A DNA stretch of 64,000 nucleotides from JACVRX01 sp035697245 (GCA_035697245.1 DASSDH010000264.1:15113-79112); one strand, 5' to 3'; positions 45,354 to 53,995 are shown, counted from the first letter of the stretch. The notes: generated from the letters alone by a model not told the origin. A program made the numbers and translations.

Positions 45354-46964
45354 CGTGTTCAGCTCACGGTGTACGGCGGGAATGATCCGGCGCAGATAGC
45401 GACCAAGCCGCACGAAGGATGTCCCGGTCGACCGGAAGGCATAACTGATCGGCACTTCCCGGTAGCGAAAACCCTTTCCCAGTAGGTCCAGTGTCAGCAC
45501 CTGCGCATAGTTGTAGTCGTGGATGATCTCGGCCTCCGCAGCAGCTCGCGCGGAGAAGGCTCGGTAGCCACTCTGACCGTCGGTGATGTGCTGCCGAGTC
45601 ATCCATCGAACCCACCGGGTGAGGGCCAGGTTGCCGACGCGCCGATGCGGCAGCATGCGGCGGATCTGGCCGGTGAACCGCGATCCGACGACGTAGTCGG
45701 CGGATCCGGCTAGCACAGGCGCAGTCAGCAACGGCAGCTCGGCAGGGTCGTACTCGAGGTCTGCGTCGAGGTAGACGACGGCAGCGGGGGAGAGGGCACA
45801 CGCCTCGGCGAGTCCTCGACGTACGGCGGCACCGAGGCCCAGGTTCTCTGGCTGCGTGACGATTGCTGCGCCGGCGGCGCGAGCGCATTCTGCCGAGCGG
45901 TCGCTGGAGCCGTCGTCCACGACCAGCGCGATCACCCGCCGGTTGCGCACGGTCGGAGGCAGTCCGCGCACGACGTCGGCAATCGTCGCCTCCTCGTTGT
46001 GCACCGGGATCACCGCAACGACGGGAGCGTCGGCCGCGGCCGGACGGGAAACTGGTCGGGCGGGCAGGGTTCGGGGCAGCCGGAACCGGCCCCAGTACGT
46101 GGGCGCCGGCCACATCAACGCATGGCTGCCGGCGAGAAATGCGTATCCGGTCTTCACGGCATGAGTGGTCAACGCCACGGCGAAGGCCGCGCCGGCCGGA
46201 ACGCCGACGGCAACCATCGCAGCAGTCGCAGCCGCCTCGTAGCTGCCGAATCCACCGGGCGTCACAGCAATGGTCTGTGCTGCGATGGTTGCGGCGGTCA
46301 CGGCGATCGCCTCCCACGCGGTCAGCGGCACACCGGAGACTGTGGCGATCTCCCACACCACGGCAGCCTCGAGCACCCACGCCCCACCGGTGGCTGCCAG
46401 GGCGCGACCGCCGGGAAGCCGCACCGCTGTTTCAGCTGCCCGCACGCGATGCAGCCAGCCGACGGCGGCTGCCGCGACCACGAGCACCAGCCCGACCGCT
46501 CCGAGCACCCACAGACCGGCCTCGGCCAGCATGGTGGGTGCGGAGATCGCTGCGAGCGCGAGGACGGTAAGAACATCAGCGGCCCTGAGGGTGACGGCCG
46601 ACGCCGTCACCGGTCCTGCCGGCAGTGCGGTACGCCGCAGCACGCTGGTGACGCGCATCGGCTCGCCCAACCGCAATGGCAGGACGTGGTTCCCCAGCAA
46701 CGCGACGTGCATCGCCGACCATGCCTGCCCCCCGCGGATCCCTGGCAGGGTGAGCCGCCACGCCCATGCCCTGAGCGCGAACGCGGAGCCGTATGCCGTT
46801 AATGCGATCCCGAGTCCGAGCGGGTCGGCGAGCACTGCTCGAGCGACCTGGCCGAGGGCATTCGCCTCGACCATGCCCGCAAGATAGACCAGGGACCCCA
46901 CCACCATGGCGCCGCCAAGAGCCAGTCCGGCGAGACGCACCACGAGGTGACCCTTCCGTCTCAT
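45273..46964 (-). CDS. Fused lysylphosphatidylglycerol-synthase-TM domain and GT2 glycosyltransferase
   Basis: A 563-residue fusion. Residues about 1-300 are a UPF0104/LPG-synthase transmembrane domain with eight or so helices (LLGNHVLPLRLGEPMRVTSV, PGGFGSYEAAATAAMVAVG). Residues about 320-540 are a DPM1-like GT2 domain (VVAVIPVHNEEATIADVV, VDDGSSDRSAECA, VVYLDADLEYDPAELP). The fusion suggests a membrane enzyme that makes or translocates a lipid-linked sugar. The ATG at 46964 directly adjoins a DtxR/IdeR-like box. The 3' end overlaps the convergent FAD gene by 81 bases. Confidence 0.88.
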   Translation of the reverse strand: MRRKGHLVVRLAGLALGGAMVVGSLVYLAGMVEANALGQVARAVLADPLGLGIALTAYGSAFALRAWAWRLTLPGIRGGQAWSAMHVALLGNHVLPLRLGEPMRVTSVLRRTALPAGPVTASAVTLRAADVLTVLALAAISAPTMLAEAGLWVLGAVGLVLVVAAAAVGWLHRVRAAETAVRLPGGRALAATGGAWVLEAAVVWEIATVSGVPLTAWEAIAVTAATIAAQTIAVTPGGFGSYEAAATAAMVAVGVPAGAAFAVALTTHAVKTGYAFLAGSHALMWPAPTYWGRFRLPRTLPARPVSRPAAADAPVVAVIPVHNEEATIADVVRGLPPTVRNRRVIALVVDDGSSDRSAECARAAGAAIVTQPENLGLGAAVRRGLAEACALSPAAVVYLDADLEYDPAELPLLTAPVLAGSADYVVGSRFTGQIRRMLPHRRVGNLALTRWVRWMTRQHITDGQSGYRAFSARAAAEAEIIHDYNYAQVLTLDLLGKGFRYREVPISYAFRSTGTSFVRLGRYLRRIIPAVHRELNTSVLDDMPVEALPGGGPRVAVEPAVVA

Positions 46965-46965
46965 G

Positions 46966-46984
46966 GCGGGTAAGGCTAGCCTCT
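46966..46984. promoter_or_regulatory. DtxR/IdeR-like box, weaker copy
   Basis: GCGGGTAAGGCTAGCCTCT matches about 12 of 19 positions of the actinobacterial iron box TTAGGTTAGGCTAACCTAA, with the GGnnAGGCT core intact. It lies immediately upstream of the glycosyltransferase ATG, 26 bases centre to centre from the stronger copy. A role needs experimental support. Confidence 0.45.
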
Positions 46985-46991
46985 CCTCTCG

Positions 46992-47010
46992 TTTGGTAAG
47001 GCTTACCTCA
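46992..47010. promoter_or_regulatory. DtxR/IdeR-like box, strong copy
   Basis: TTTGGTAAGGCTTACCTCA agrees with the iron box TTAGGTTAGGCTAACCTAA at 15 of 19 positions. Its GGTAAG and CTTACC arms are perfectly symmetric around one central base. It lies 22 bases before the epimerase ATG. This suggests iron- or manganese-responsive repression of the divergent genes. Confidence 0.62.
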
Positions 47011-47031
47011 CTTGGAAGGGGCGCCGGCACG

Positions 47032-47925
47032 ATGGCAGTTGTGGTCACGGGTGCCGCCGGTTTCGTCGGCGACGCCGTCGTGACGCAGCTGTTGCGCGCT
47101 GGGGAGCGCGTGGTCGGGGTCGACCGGCTGCCCGTAGCCCGACGAAAATGGGTGCGGAGCATCCAGGCTGACCTCAATGACCGGGATCCCGAAGTGCTAG
47201 CCGCACTCCGCAGCGCGGACGCTGTGATCCACTTGGCCGGCTGCCCCGGTGTCCGGGACCGTCGGCCCGACATCGCCCATCGCCGACGGCGGGATAACGT
47301 CGACGCCACGAGGGCTGTTCTCGCGGATACGCCGGCCGTCGTCCCGTTGGTCGTCGTCTCGTCGTCATCGGTCTACGGCGGTGCGCGGTTCGGCCGGGCC
47401 AGCCGTGAGGACGATCCTCTTCAGCCGATGGGTGGTTACGCGGAGAGCAAGGTCAGCGCCGAGCGCGTCTGCGCTACTCGCCTCGACACCGGTGGGCCGA
47501 CGGTGGTCGCGCGGCCGTTCACGGCCGTCGGCGAGGGACAACGCCCCGACATGGCGCTCTCGCGCTGGGTCGAAGCGGCGCGGGCCGGCCGGCCATTGCG
47601 CGTGCTGGGTGGCGTGCATCGGACCCGGGACTTCACCGACGTCCGGGACGTGGCTCGTGCCATTACTGCTCTCCTCGGGTCGGCCGGGATCGTCAACATC
47701 GGTACTGGCCGGCCGCGCGCGCTGGCTCAGGCGATCGAGGCGGTGGCGGCGGCCGTCGGCGTCGATCCAGTCGTGGACGTCGTGCCGGCGGCGACCGACG
47801 AGGTGTCCGATACCTGGGCCGATCCGAGCCGGCTCCGGGAGCTGACCGGCCTGCAGCTGTGCACGGACCTGCGCGACGTCGCGGCCAGGATCGTTGGCGC
47901 CCGACGGTCGGAGTACGTCGCGTGA
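47032..47925 (+). CDS. NAD-dependent epimerase/dehydratase (sugar-nucleotide SDR)
   Basis: 297 residues of an extended SDR fold. The NAD-binding VVVTGAAGFVGDAVV is at the N-terminus, followed by DAVIHLAGCPGV. The catalytic SSSSVYGG and GGYAESKVSAE carry the Ser and Tyr-xxx-Lys. The ATG at 47032 has GAAGGGG upstream. Such enzymes change the stereochemistry of nucleotide sugars for envelope glycans. It is coupled to the GT-C-like gene by a 4-base overlap and sits behind the strong DtxR-like box. Confidence 0.85.
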   Translation: MAVVVTGAAGFVGDAVVTQLLRAGERVVGVDRLPVARRKWVRSIQADLNDRDPEVLAALRSADAVIHLAGCPGVRDRRPDIAHRRRRDNVDATRAVLADTPAVVPLVVVSSSSVYGGARFGRASREDDPLQPMGGYAESKVSAERVCATRLDTGGPTVVARPFTAVGEGQRPDMALSRWVEAARAGRPLRVLGGVHRTRDFTDVRDVARAITALLGSAGIVNIGTGRPRALAQAIEAVAAAVGVDPVVDVVPAATDEVSDTWADPSRLRELTGLQLCTDLRDVAARIVGARRSEYVA

Positions 47926-49340
47926 CCAGGCTGCGGATTGCGATGACGGCCGCAGCGGTCGTGACGATCGCCGCTGCCCTGCTGGGCATCGGTGTGCGAG
48001 CCACCGACGGCGGGCATGCCGCCGTCGACGAACCGCAGTACCTGCTGACAGCGATCTCGCTGTGGGAGGACGGGAATCTCGACATCAGCGACGAGCTCGC
48101 CGACCGGCGGTATCGCGACTTCTTCGACGCCGAACTTCCGGTCCAGACCCGCGTGCTCGCGGACGGCCGGCAGCTGAGCCCGCACGATCCGCTGCTCCCG
48201 CTGATCCTTGCTGCGCCCGTCGGGCTCCTCGGCTGGGTCGGCGCCAAGATCACGCTGTCCTTCCTCGCCGGCGCTCTCGCGGCGTTGCTCGTGTGGGTCG
48301 CGGTGCGCCGGTTCGAGGTGCCGGTCACGGTCGCCGGCATCGGCACCGCGCTGGCGGGTGCGTCGGCACCGCTTGCCGTATACGGGCAACAGGTCTATCC
48401 GGAGATCCCGGCTGCGCTCGCGCTGCTGGTCGGCGTTGCGCTCACCACCGGACCGCTGCGACGGCATGACCTCATCGCGTTGGTCGTCGCGCTGACCGCC
48501 CTGCCGTGGCTGGGGGCGAAATACCTCCCGGTGGCGGCGGCCCTGGCGGTTGTCGCCCTGGTCCGCCTGGTACGTGAACAACGGCGCGCAGCGGTCTGGC
48601 TGGCCGCCTCCTTGGCGTTGTCGGGCGTCGTGTACCTCGTCGCCCATCGGTTGCTATGGGGTGGCTGGACCGTCTACGCGACCGGTGATCACTTTGTGCA
48701 GACCGGCGAGTTCTCGGTGATCGGCGTCGAGCCGGACTACGTCGGCCGCTCGCTGCGCCTGGTCGCACTGCTGAGCGACCGGGCGTATGGGCTGGTCGCC
48801 TGGCAGCCGGCGTGGCTGCTGGCCGTGCCGGCGGTGGGCGCACTGGTCGCATTGCGGGGCCGGGCTGCGCCGGGCTTCGTCCGCGCGGCCGCACTCGCCC
48901 CGTTGCTTGCGGGCTGGACCGTGGCGACCTGGTGGGCACTGACCATGCACGGGTTCTGGTGGCCCGGTCGCCAGGTCGTCGCGGTGGTGCCGATTGCAGC
49001 GCTGGTGGTGCTGTGGTGGGTGGGCCGGATCGTGCCGTGGCTGCAGCCGGTTGCCGCTGCTTTGGCGTTGATCGGCGTGGCGCACTACGCGGCCCTGCTG
49101 GTTGATGGCTGGGCCGGCCATGTCACCTGGGTCGGGTCGTTCGACGGTGTCCACGACCCGCTCTACCAGATTCTCCGGCCGCTGTTTCCGGACTACCGCG
49201 AACAGGGGCCCGGTTTCTGGCAGCTCCACCTTGCCTGGACCGTCATCGTCCTGGTTTTGCTTTGGCTCGGCGCGCGCTCGGTGCGTCGCCGGTCAGCACC
49301 CGCCGTTAGTCGATCGATTGAAAGGATCCTCGTGCCATGA
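47922..49340 (+). CDS. Polytopic membrane protein, probable GT-C glycosyltransferase
   Basis: 472 residues with about ten hydrophobic helices. The first external loop carries an acidic pair in HAAVDEPQYLLTAISLWEDG, as seen in GT-C/PMT-type enzymes that use polyprenyl-phosphate sugars, and further loop residues (QTRVLADGRQLSPHDPLLPL) fit that group. I cannot name the family with certainty. The GTG at 47922 overlaps the epimerase stop, and its own stop overlaps the small lipoprotein start. The operon context supports glycan assembly at the membrane. Confidence 0.7.
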   Translation: MTRLRIAMTAAAVVTIAAALLGIGVRATDGGHAAVDEPQYLLTAISLWEDGNLDISDELADRRYRDFFDAELPVQTRVLADGRQLSPHDPLLPLILAAPVGLLGWVGAKITLSFLAGALAALLVWVAVRRFEVPVTVAGIGTALAGASAPLAVYGQQVYPEIPAALALLVGVALTTGPLRRHDLIALVVALTALPWLGAKYLPVAAALAVVALVRLVREQRRAAVWLAASLALSGVVYLVAHRLLWGGWTVYATGDHFVQTGEFSVIGVEPDYVGRSLRLVALLSDRAYGLVAWQPAWLLAVPAVGALVALRGRAAPGFVRAAALAPLLAGWTVATWWALTMHGFWWPGRQVVAVVPIAALVVLWWVGRIVPWLQPVAAALALIGVAHYAALLVDGWAGHVTWVGSFDGVHDPLYQILRPLFPDYREQGPGFWQLHLAWTVIVLVLLWLGARSVRRRSAPAVSRSIERILVP

Positions 49341-49501
49341 CACGGTCGTCGAAGACAGTGACCTCCCGGATCGCCGCCGCCATCGCCGTACTCGCACTCG
49401 GTCTGGCCGGCTGTGCAGACGACGGTGCGGACACCGGCACCGACAGTGGTTCCGGCTCGGGGTCGGGCTCGGGGTCGGGCTCGGGTTCTGCGTCGGAGTA
49501 A
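49337..49501 (+). CDS. 54-residue lipoprotein with a Gly-Ser repeat tail
   Basis: A very small gene, ATG to TAA. The signal peptide (RIAAAIAVLALGLAGC) ends in a good lipobox, LAGC, so Cys26 should be lipid-modified and the rest exported. After ADDGADTGTDS the protein is only a (GS)n tail of about 14 residues ending ASE, encoded by a tandem repeat of GGCTCGGGGTCG. The ATG overlaps the stop of the membrane protein, so it is coupled to that operon. The tail could be a spacer or a glycosylated stalk; its role is unknown. The repeat is a likely site of length variation. Confidence 0.7.
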   Translation: MTRSSKTVTSRIAAAIAVLALGLAGCADDGADTGTDSGSGSGSGSGSGSGSASE

Positions 49502-49504
49502 GCG

Positions 49505-50716
49505 TCAGCCCATCGCAACGCTGGCGAAGGCCGCGCTGACGGGGCCGGCCGTGAGCCGGACCTGCCAGTCGCGGGCGCCGCGTTCCCGGAACGCGGTCGC
49601 AAGTGCATCAGGAGTCGGCGGGTCGGGCGGCGACCATGCGGCCCGTCGTAACGTCTCCGGGGTCAGCAGGTTTTCGACCGGGAGCCCATGCGTCTCGGCC
49701 ACGGTCCCCACCGCGGCTCTGGCCGCAGCCAGCCGGGCGGCCGCCGCGGGATCCCTCGACGGCCAAGACCTGGCCGGTGGTGGGCCGTCGTATCGCATGG
49801 TCAGGATGGGCAGGTCGCGGTCGGTTGCGCGGCGCGCCCGGTCGATCGCTCGGGCCCACCGTTCGGCCTCCCGGCGCTGCGCCCGCCCCCGGAACACCGG
49901 CAAGGTGGCGAGCTCGGCCGGGCTCGCCGGCATCGCCAGCGCGGCCTCGACGATCGCGGCATCGGGCAGGACCCGTCCAGGTGCCAGGTCACGCCGATGA
50001 GCCAACCGGTCACGTTCGAGCCACAGCTCACGCACCGCGGCGAGGCGCCGCCGATCTCTGACCCGGTGTAGTCCCGACGTGCGGCGCCACGGCTCGCTCC
50101 GCGCCTCGGGCGGGTTGAACACCGTCAGTGCGGCGAACTCCTCGTCGGCCCATTCCAGCTTCCCGGCCACCGTCAGCTGCTCGTGCAGAACGTCGCGCAG
50201 CTCGATCAGCAGTTCGACGTCGAGAGCGGCATACCGGATCCACGGCTCGGGTAGCGGACGCGTCGACCAGTCCGCTGCCGCGTGGCCTTTCTCCAGGGCG
50301 TAGCCGAGGACGGTCTCGACCAACGGCGCCAGACCGACTCGTGGATAGCCGAGCAGCCGCCCGGCGAGCTCAGTGTCGAACAGCAGGGTCGGTCGCATAC
50401 CGAGGTCGGCCAGGCAGGGCAGGTCTTGGTTGGCGGCATGTAGCACCCACTCCGCATTGGCGATGGCTGTGCCCAGACTGGATAGGTCAGGGCAGGCGAG
50501 CGGGTCGATCAGCGCCGTTCCCGCACCGGCCCGGCGCAGCTGGACCAGGTACGCGCGGTGCGTGTAGCGGTAGCCGGATGCCCGTTCAGCATCCACGCCG
50601 ACCGGTCCGTGGCCCGCGGCGAAGGCTGCGATGGTCTCGGCAAGTGCGGCGGTATCGGCGACGACCGTCGGCAGACCGTCGCGGGGTTCGACCAGGAGAA
50701 CCGGTGGCTCGCTCAC
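49505..50716 (-). CDS. rnd: Ribonuclease D
   Basis: 3'-5' exoribonuclease of the DEDDy group, 403 residues. The exonuclease domain has the DxE pair in GPVGVDAERASGYRYTHRAY, the HAANQDLPCL motif and YAALDVELLIEL with the final Tyr-Asp. The HRDC domain begins near residue 215. I chose the GTG at 50716 because it overlaps the DUF3000 stop by four bases. The frame is open upstream, but that is within DUF3000. It trims tRNA and other structured RNA 3' ends. Confidence 0.93.
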   Translation of the reverse strand: MSEPPVLLVEPRDGLPTVVADTAALAETIAAFAAGHGPVGVDAERASGYRYTHRAYLVQLRRAGAGTALIDPLACPDLSSLGTAIANAEWVLHAANQDLPCLADLGMRPTLLFDTELAGRLLGYPRVGLAPLVETVLGYALEKGHAAADWSTRPLPEPWIRYAALDVELLIELRDVLHEQLTVAGKLEWADEEFAALTVFNPPEARSEPWRRTSGLHRVRDRRRLAAVRELWLERDRLAHRRDLAPGRVLPDAAIVEAALAMPASPAELATLPVFRGRAQRREAERWARAIDRARRATDRDLPILTMRYDGPPPARSWPSRDPAAAARLAAARAAVGTVAETHGLPVENLLTPETLRRAAWSPPDPPTPDALATAFRERGARDWQVRLTAGPVSAAFASVAMG

Positions 50717-51303
50717 CGCTCCGGGCCGCCTCGTGGCGAGGGTATCGCCACGACGCCGGCCGGCAGTGGGGTCAGGCCCGCGGCCAGAGTCAGCACGTCG
50801 CCCCAGGCCAGGGCATGCAGGGACAAGTCCGGATCGAGCGGTGTCCATGATGCTCGTATCTCGATCTCCGCCGTTGGTGGTTCTCCGGCCATCGCGCCGA
50901 ACGACTCCGAGGCCACCCGGGTGACCGTGCCGCTCGCGGCGGTATAGGGGGCCCCACGTCCGGCCAGTGCCTCCGTCAGCCACGCCCAGCCGACCCCCAG
51001 AACGAACGGATCGGTCGCCATCTCCGTCTCGACCGCGGCCCTGATGTACGTGACCAGCCGGAACTGGCCGTGCCACGCCTCTTGGCCCAGCGGGTCGTGG
51101 AGGAGCACCAGGCGACCGGACGCGGCGTCGCCGGCGACCTCCGCGGTGAGCGCGAACGCGTGCGGCGCCAGCCGCCTGGGCGGCGGTGTGAGATCGACCG
51201 CGACCTCGGCCCGCATCCGCGCCGAGCGCAGGGTGTCGACCGCCTGCAGGAAGGCGGCGGGAATGTCGGGCTCCGTGCGGTCCGGCCCGTTGCTCCGTGC
51301 CAC
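50713..51303 (-). CDS. DUF3000 family protein
   Basis: 196 residues. Conserved segments are ALTAEVAGDAASGRLVLLHD, QEAWHGQFRLVTYIRAAVET and GVGWAWLTEALAGRGAPYTA. The DUF3000 family is of unknown function and nearly always found next to rnd and hemE in actinomycetes, as here. It is divergent from hemE across 64 bases, and coupled to rnd by a GTGA overlap. It has no signal peptide or membrane helix. Confidence 0.9.
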   Translation of the reverse strand: MARSNGPDRTEPDIPAAFLQAVDTLRSARMRAEVAVDLTPPPRRLAPHAFALTAEVAGDAASGRLVLLHDPLGQEAWHGQFRLVTYIRAAVETEMATDPFVLGVGWAWLTEALAGRGAPYTAASGTVTRVASESFGAMAGEPPTAEIEIRASWTPLDPDLSLHALAWGDVLTLAAGLTPLPAGVVAIPSPRGGPER

Positions 51304-51367
51304 CCCGGCAGCCTACGGCGGGCCGTCCGCGGCCGGGGGCACGGCACGCCCGTGCGAAGATCGATCG

Positions 51368-52384
51368 GTGACCACCGAGCCGCTGCTGCGTGCCTGCCGG
51401 GGTGAGGTCCTGGATCGCCCACCGGTGTGGTTCATGCGTCAGGCCGGCCGATCGTTACCCGAATACCGGAAGATCCGCAACGGCGTGCCGATGCTCGAGG
51501 CCTGCAGTCGGACAGAGACGATCGTCGAGCTGACCCTTCAACCCGTACGCCGATATGGCGTCGACGCCGCGATCCTGTTCTCCGACATCGTCGTGCCGTT
51601 GCGAGCGGTGGGTATCGGCGTCGACATCGAGCCCGGAGTCGGGCCGGTCCTGGCGCAGCCCATCCGAACTCGGGCTGATCTGGAGCTGCTCCGCCCGCTG
51701 CAGCCAACCGACGTCCCGTACATCAGCGACGCCGTCGCCGCACTGGTCGGCGAACTGGGGACGACACCACTGATCGGCTTTGCCGGCGCACCCTTCACGC
51801 TGGCGTCTTATCTGGTGGAAGGCGGTCCGTCGCGGACCCACGAGCGGACTAAGGCGCTCATGCATGCAGACCCAGATCTCTGGCACGACCTGCTGGCCAG
51901 GATCGCCGCGATCTCCGGGGCTTTCCTACGCGTGCAAGTCGTCGCTGGGGCCACGGCAGTGCAACTCTTCGACTCCTGGGCCGGCGCGCTTTCCGCGGCC
52001 GAGTACCGGAGGTTCGCGCTGCCGCACAGCACCTCCGTGCTGTCAGCCGTCGCCGACCTGGGCGTGCCACGCATCCATTTCGGGGTCGGTACTGGTGAGC
52101 TGCTCGCGCTGATGGGTGCCGCCGGAGCGGAGGTCGTCGGGGTCGACTGGCGAGTGCCGCTCGACGAGGCGGCTCGGCGGGTGCCAGGGAAGCCGCTGCA
52201 AGGCAACCTCGATCCGGCTGTGCTCGGTGCGGGCTGGCCCGTTGTCGAACGGGAGGTGCGCCGGGTCATCACCGAGGGACGGGCTGCGCAAGGTCACGTG
52301 TTCAACCTCGGCCACGGCGTCCTGCCCTCTACCGACCCGGATGTCCTGGCACGCGTGGTCGAGACGGTTCACGCCGCCGATTGA
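51368..52384 (+). CDS. hemE: Uroporphyrinogen decarboxylase
   Basis: Decarboxylates uroporphyrinogen III to coproporphyrinogen III. The 338 residues carry PPVWFMRQAGRSLPEYRKIR at the N-terminus, ILFSDIVVPLRAVGI, GFAGAPFTLASYLVEGG, VQLFDSWAGALSA and VFNLGHGVLPSTDPD. I chose the GTG at 51368, 64 bases after the divergent DUF3000 start, because family conservation begins right after it. It leads the hemE-cgoX-chdC cluster. Confidence 0.96.
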   Translation: MTTEPLLRACRGEVLDRPPVWFMRQAGRSLPEYRKIRNGVPMLEACSRTETIVELTLQPVRRYGVDAAILFSDIVVPLRAVGIGVDIEPGVGPVLAQPIRTRADLELLRPLQPTDVPYISDAVAALVGELGTTPLIGFAGAPFTLASYLVEGGPSRTHERTKALMHADPDLWHDLLARIAAISGAFLRVQVVAGATAVQLFDSWAGALSAAEYRRFALPHSTSVLSAVADLGVPRIHFGVGTGELLALMGAAGAEVVGVDWRVPLDEAARRVPGKPLQGNLDPAVLGAGWPVVEREVRRVITEGRAAQGHVFNLGHGVLPSTDPDVLARVVETVHAAD

Positions 52385-52438
52385 GCATCGGGGAGTCACG
52401 AACGGGACCCGGCTTGGGCGGGCTGACAGAGTGTCCGG

Positions 52439-53995
52439 ATGAGTTACGGCCGGCAACCACGCCACGTCGTCGTGGTCGGTAGCGGGATCAGCGGGCTCGC
52501 CGCTGCCTACCTGGTCTGCCAAGCCGGGCGCGGCGCTGTGCGCGTCACTGTCGTGGAGAAGGGCAGCGTCGTCGGGGGTCACCTCAGGGTGGCCGAGGTA
52601 GCCGGGCTTCCGATCGACGAGGGTGCCGAATCGCTGCTCAACCGACGACCCGAGGCCGTCGCACTGGCCCGTACGGCGGGGCTCGGCGACGACCTGGAAC
52701 ACCCGGTCACTGCCGCCGCCGGGCTTTGGAGTCGCGGCGCTGTCGTCCCACTTCCGGCGACAACGTTGCTGGGCGTGCCCTCGGTGCCGGCCGATCTCGC
52801 CCAAATCCTCGACCCCGACGACGTCGCGCGGGTCGCCGCTGAACCGACTGTTCCCGGTTCCCCCCTGCTTGATGACGATGTCGCCGTCGGGACCGTCGTC
52901 TCGGACCGAATGGGTCCCGCGGTCACGCAGCGGCTGGTCGAGCCATTCCTCGGCGGCGTTTACGCCGGCCGGGCCGACGAGTTGTCGCTTCGGGCGACAA
53001 TGCCCGACCTGGCCGCTGCGCTTGCCGGCGAGGGTTCCCTGCTGCGCGCCGCGGCATCAGTGCGGGAAGGAGCTACCGGTTCCGCCGTTCCCGTTTTTGC
53101 CGGCATTCGAGGCGGCGTCGGCCGGCTGCCTGCTGCGGTCGCGGCGGTCTCTGGCGCGGAGATCCGAACCGGCACCACGGTTCGCCGACTTTCCCGCGTC
53201 GCTCCCGCGCCAAGGGACGCCGGCTCCGCCCGTCGGCCGACTCCGTCGGCCTCAACGCCCGACCACACCCGAGCCGGCGTCCCTTGGCACGGGAGCCCCG
53301 CGGCCGGCGACGTGGGCGCGGCAGGCGCCGTGGGCGCGCTCTGGCGGGTCGAGATCGGCCCTGCGCCCGCTCCGGAGTTCCTCGACGCGGACGCGGTGAT
53401 CGTGGCCGTGCCGGCCACGCCAGCCGCCCGAATGCTGGCCGACGTCGCGCCGGCCGCTGCGGCGGAGCTTGCCGCAGTGGAGTACGCGAGTGTCGCCATC
53501 GTCACCGTCGCGATGCCTGTGAACGCGTTCCCGGAGCGGCCGAGCTGGTCGGGGTACCTCGTTCCTCCGATCGACGGTCACGTCACCACGGCGGTGACAT
53601 TCTCGTCGGTGAAGTGGGGGTGGCTGGGGAAGGCCGCGGACGACCTGGTGGTACTGCGGGCGTCGATCGGACGGCACCGTGACCAGGCAAACCTCCAGCA
53701 TGAGGACGGCGAGCTCGTCGACACCGTGCTGGCCGAGCTCGGCCAGGCCGTCGGTGTCGTGGGTAAGCCCGTCGACGCTCGGGTGTCGAGGTGGGGTGGC
53801 GCGCTGCCCCAATACGCCGTCGGGCACGTCGAACGCATGGCGCGAGTGCGAGCCGCGGTCGAGGCCAATCCCGGCCTGGCCGTATGCGGCGCGGTGTACG
53901 ACGGCGTTGGGGTAGCAGCGTGCGTCGCCAGCGCGCGGCGGGCGGTGGACCACGTCCTGCCCAGCCTGGGCCTCGTGCCAGGATCGAGGGCATGA
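52439..53995 (+). CDS. cgoX: Coproporphyrinogen III oxidase (HemY-type)
   Basis: FAD enzyme that oxidises coproporphyrinogen III to coproporphyrin III. The 518 residues start with VVVVGSGISGLAAAYLV and carry AGLPIDEGAESLLNRRPEAV and VEPFLGGVYAGRADELSLRA. They end with MARVRAAVEANPGLAVCGAV. Residues about 255-286 are an insertion encoded by a 96-base palindromic repeat, rich in Pro, Ala and Arg and absent from related proteins as I recall them. The frame is intact. The stop overlaps the chdC ATG (ATGA). Confidence 0.92.
   Translation: MSYGRQPRHVVVVGSGISGLAAAYLVCQAGRGAVRVTVVEKGSVVGGHLRVAEVAGLPIDEGAESLLNRRPEAVALARTAGLGDDLEHPVTAAAGLWSRGAVVPLPATTLLGVPSVPADLAQILDPDDVARVAAEPTVPGSPLLDDDVAVGTVVSDRMGPAVTQRLVEPFLGGVYAGRADELSLRATMPDLAAALAGEGSLLRAAASVREGATGSAVPVFAGIRGGVGRLPAAVAAVSGAEIRTGTTVRRLSRVAPAPRDAGSARRPTPSASTPDHTRAGVPWHGSPAAGDVGAAGAVGALWRVEIGPAPAPEFLDADAVIVAVPATPAARMLADVAPAAAAELAAVEYASVAIVTVAMPVNAFPERPSWSGYLVPPIDGHVTTAVTFSSVKWGWLGKAADDLVVLRASIGRHRDQANLQHEDGELVDTVLAELGQAVGVVGKPVDARVSRWGGALPQYAVGHVERMARVRAAVEANPGLAVCGAVYDGVGVAACVASARRAVDHVLPSLGLVPGSRA
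53201..53296. repeat. 96-base palindromic element inserted in frame in cgoX
   Basis: GCCAAGGGACGCCGGCTC (53209-53226) is the exact reverse complement of GAGCCGGCGTCCCTTGGC (53271-53288). With one mismatch the arms extend to 26 bases (53201-53226 and 53271-53296). The 44-base centre contains further partial symmetry. The whole is 32 codons with no stop. I found no second copy in the window by eye. Confidence 0.75.
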
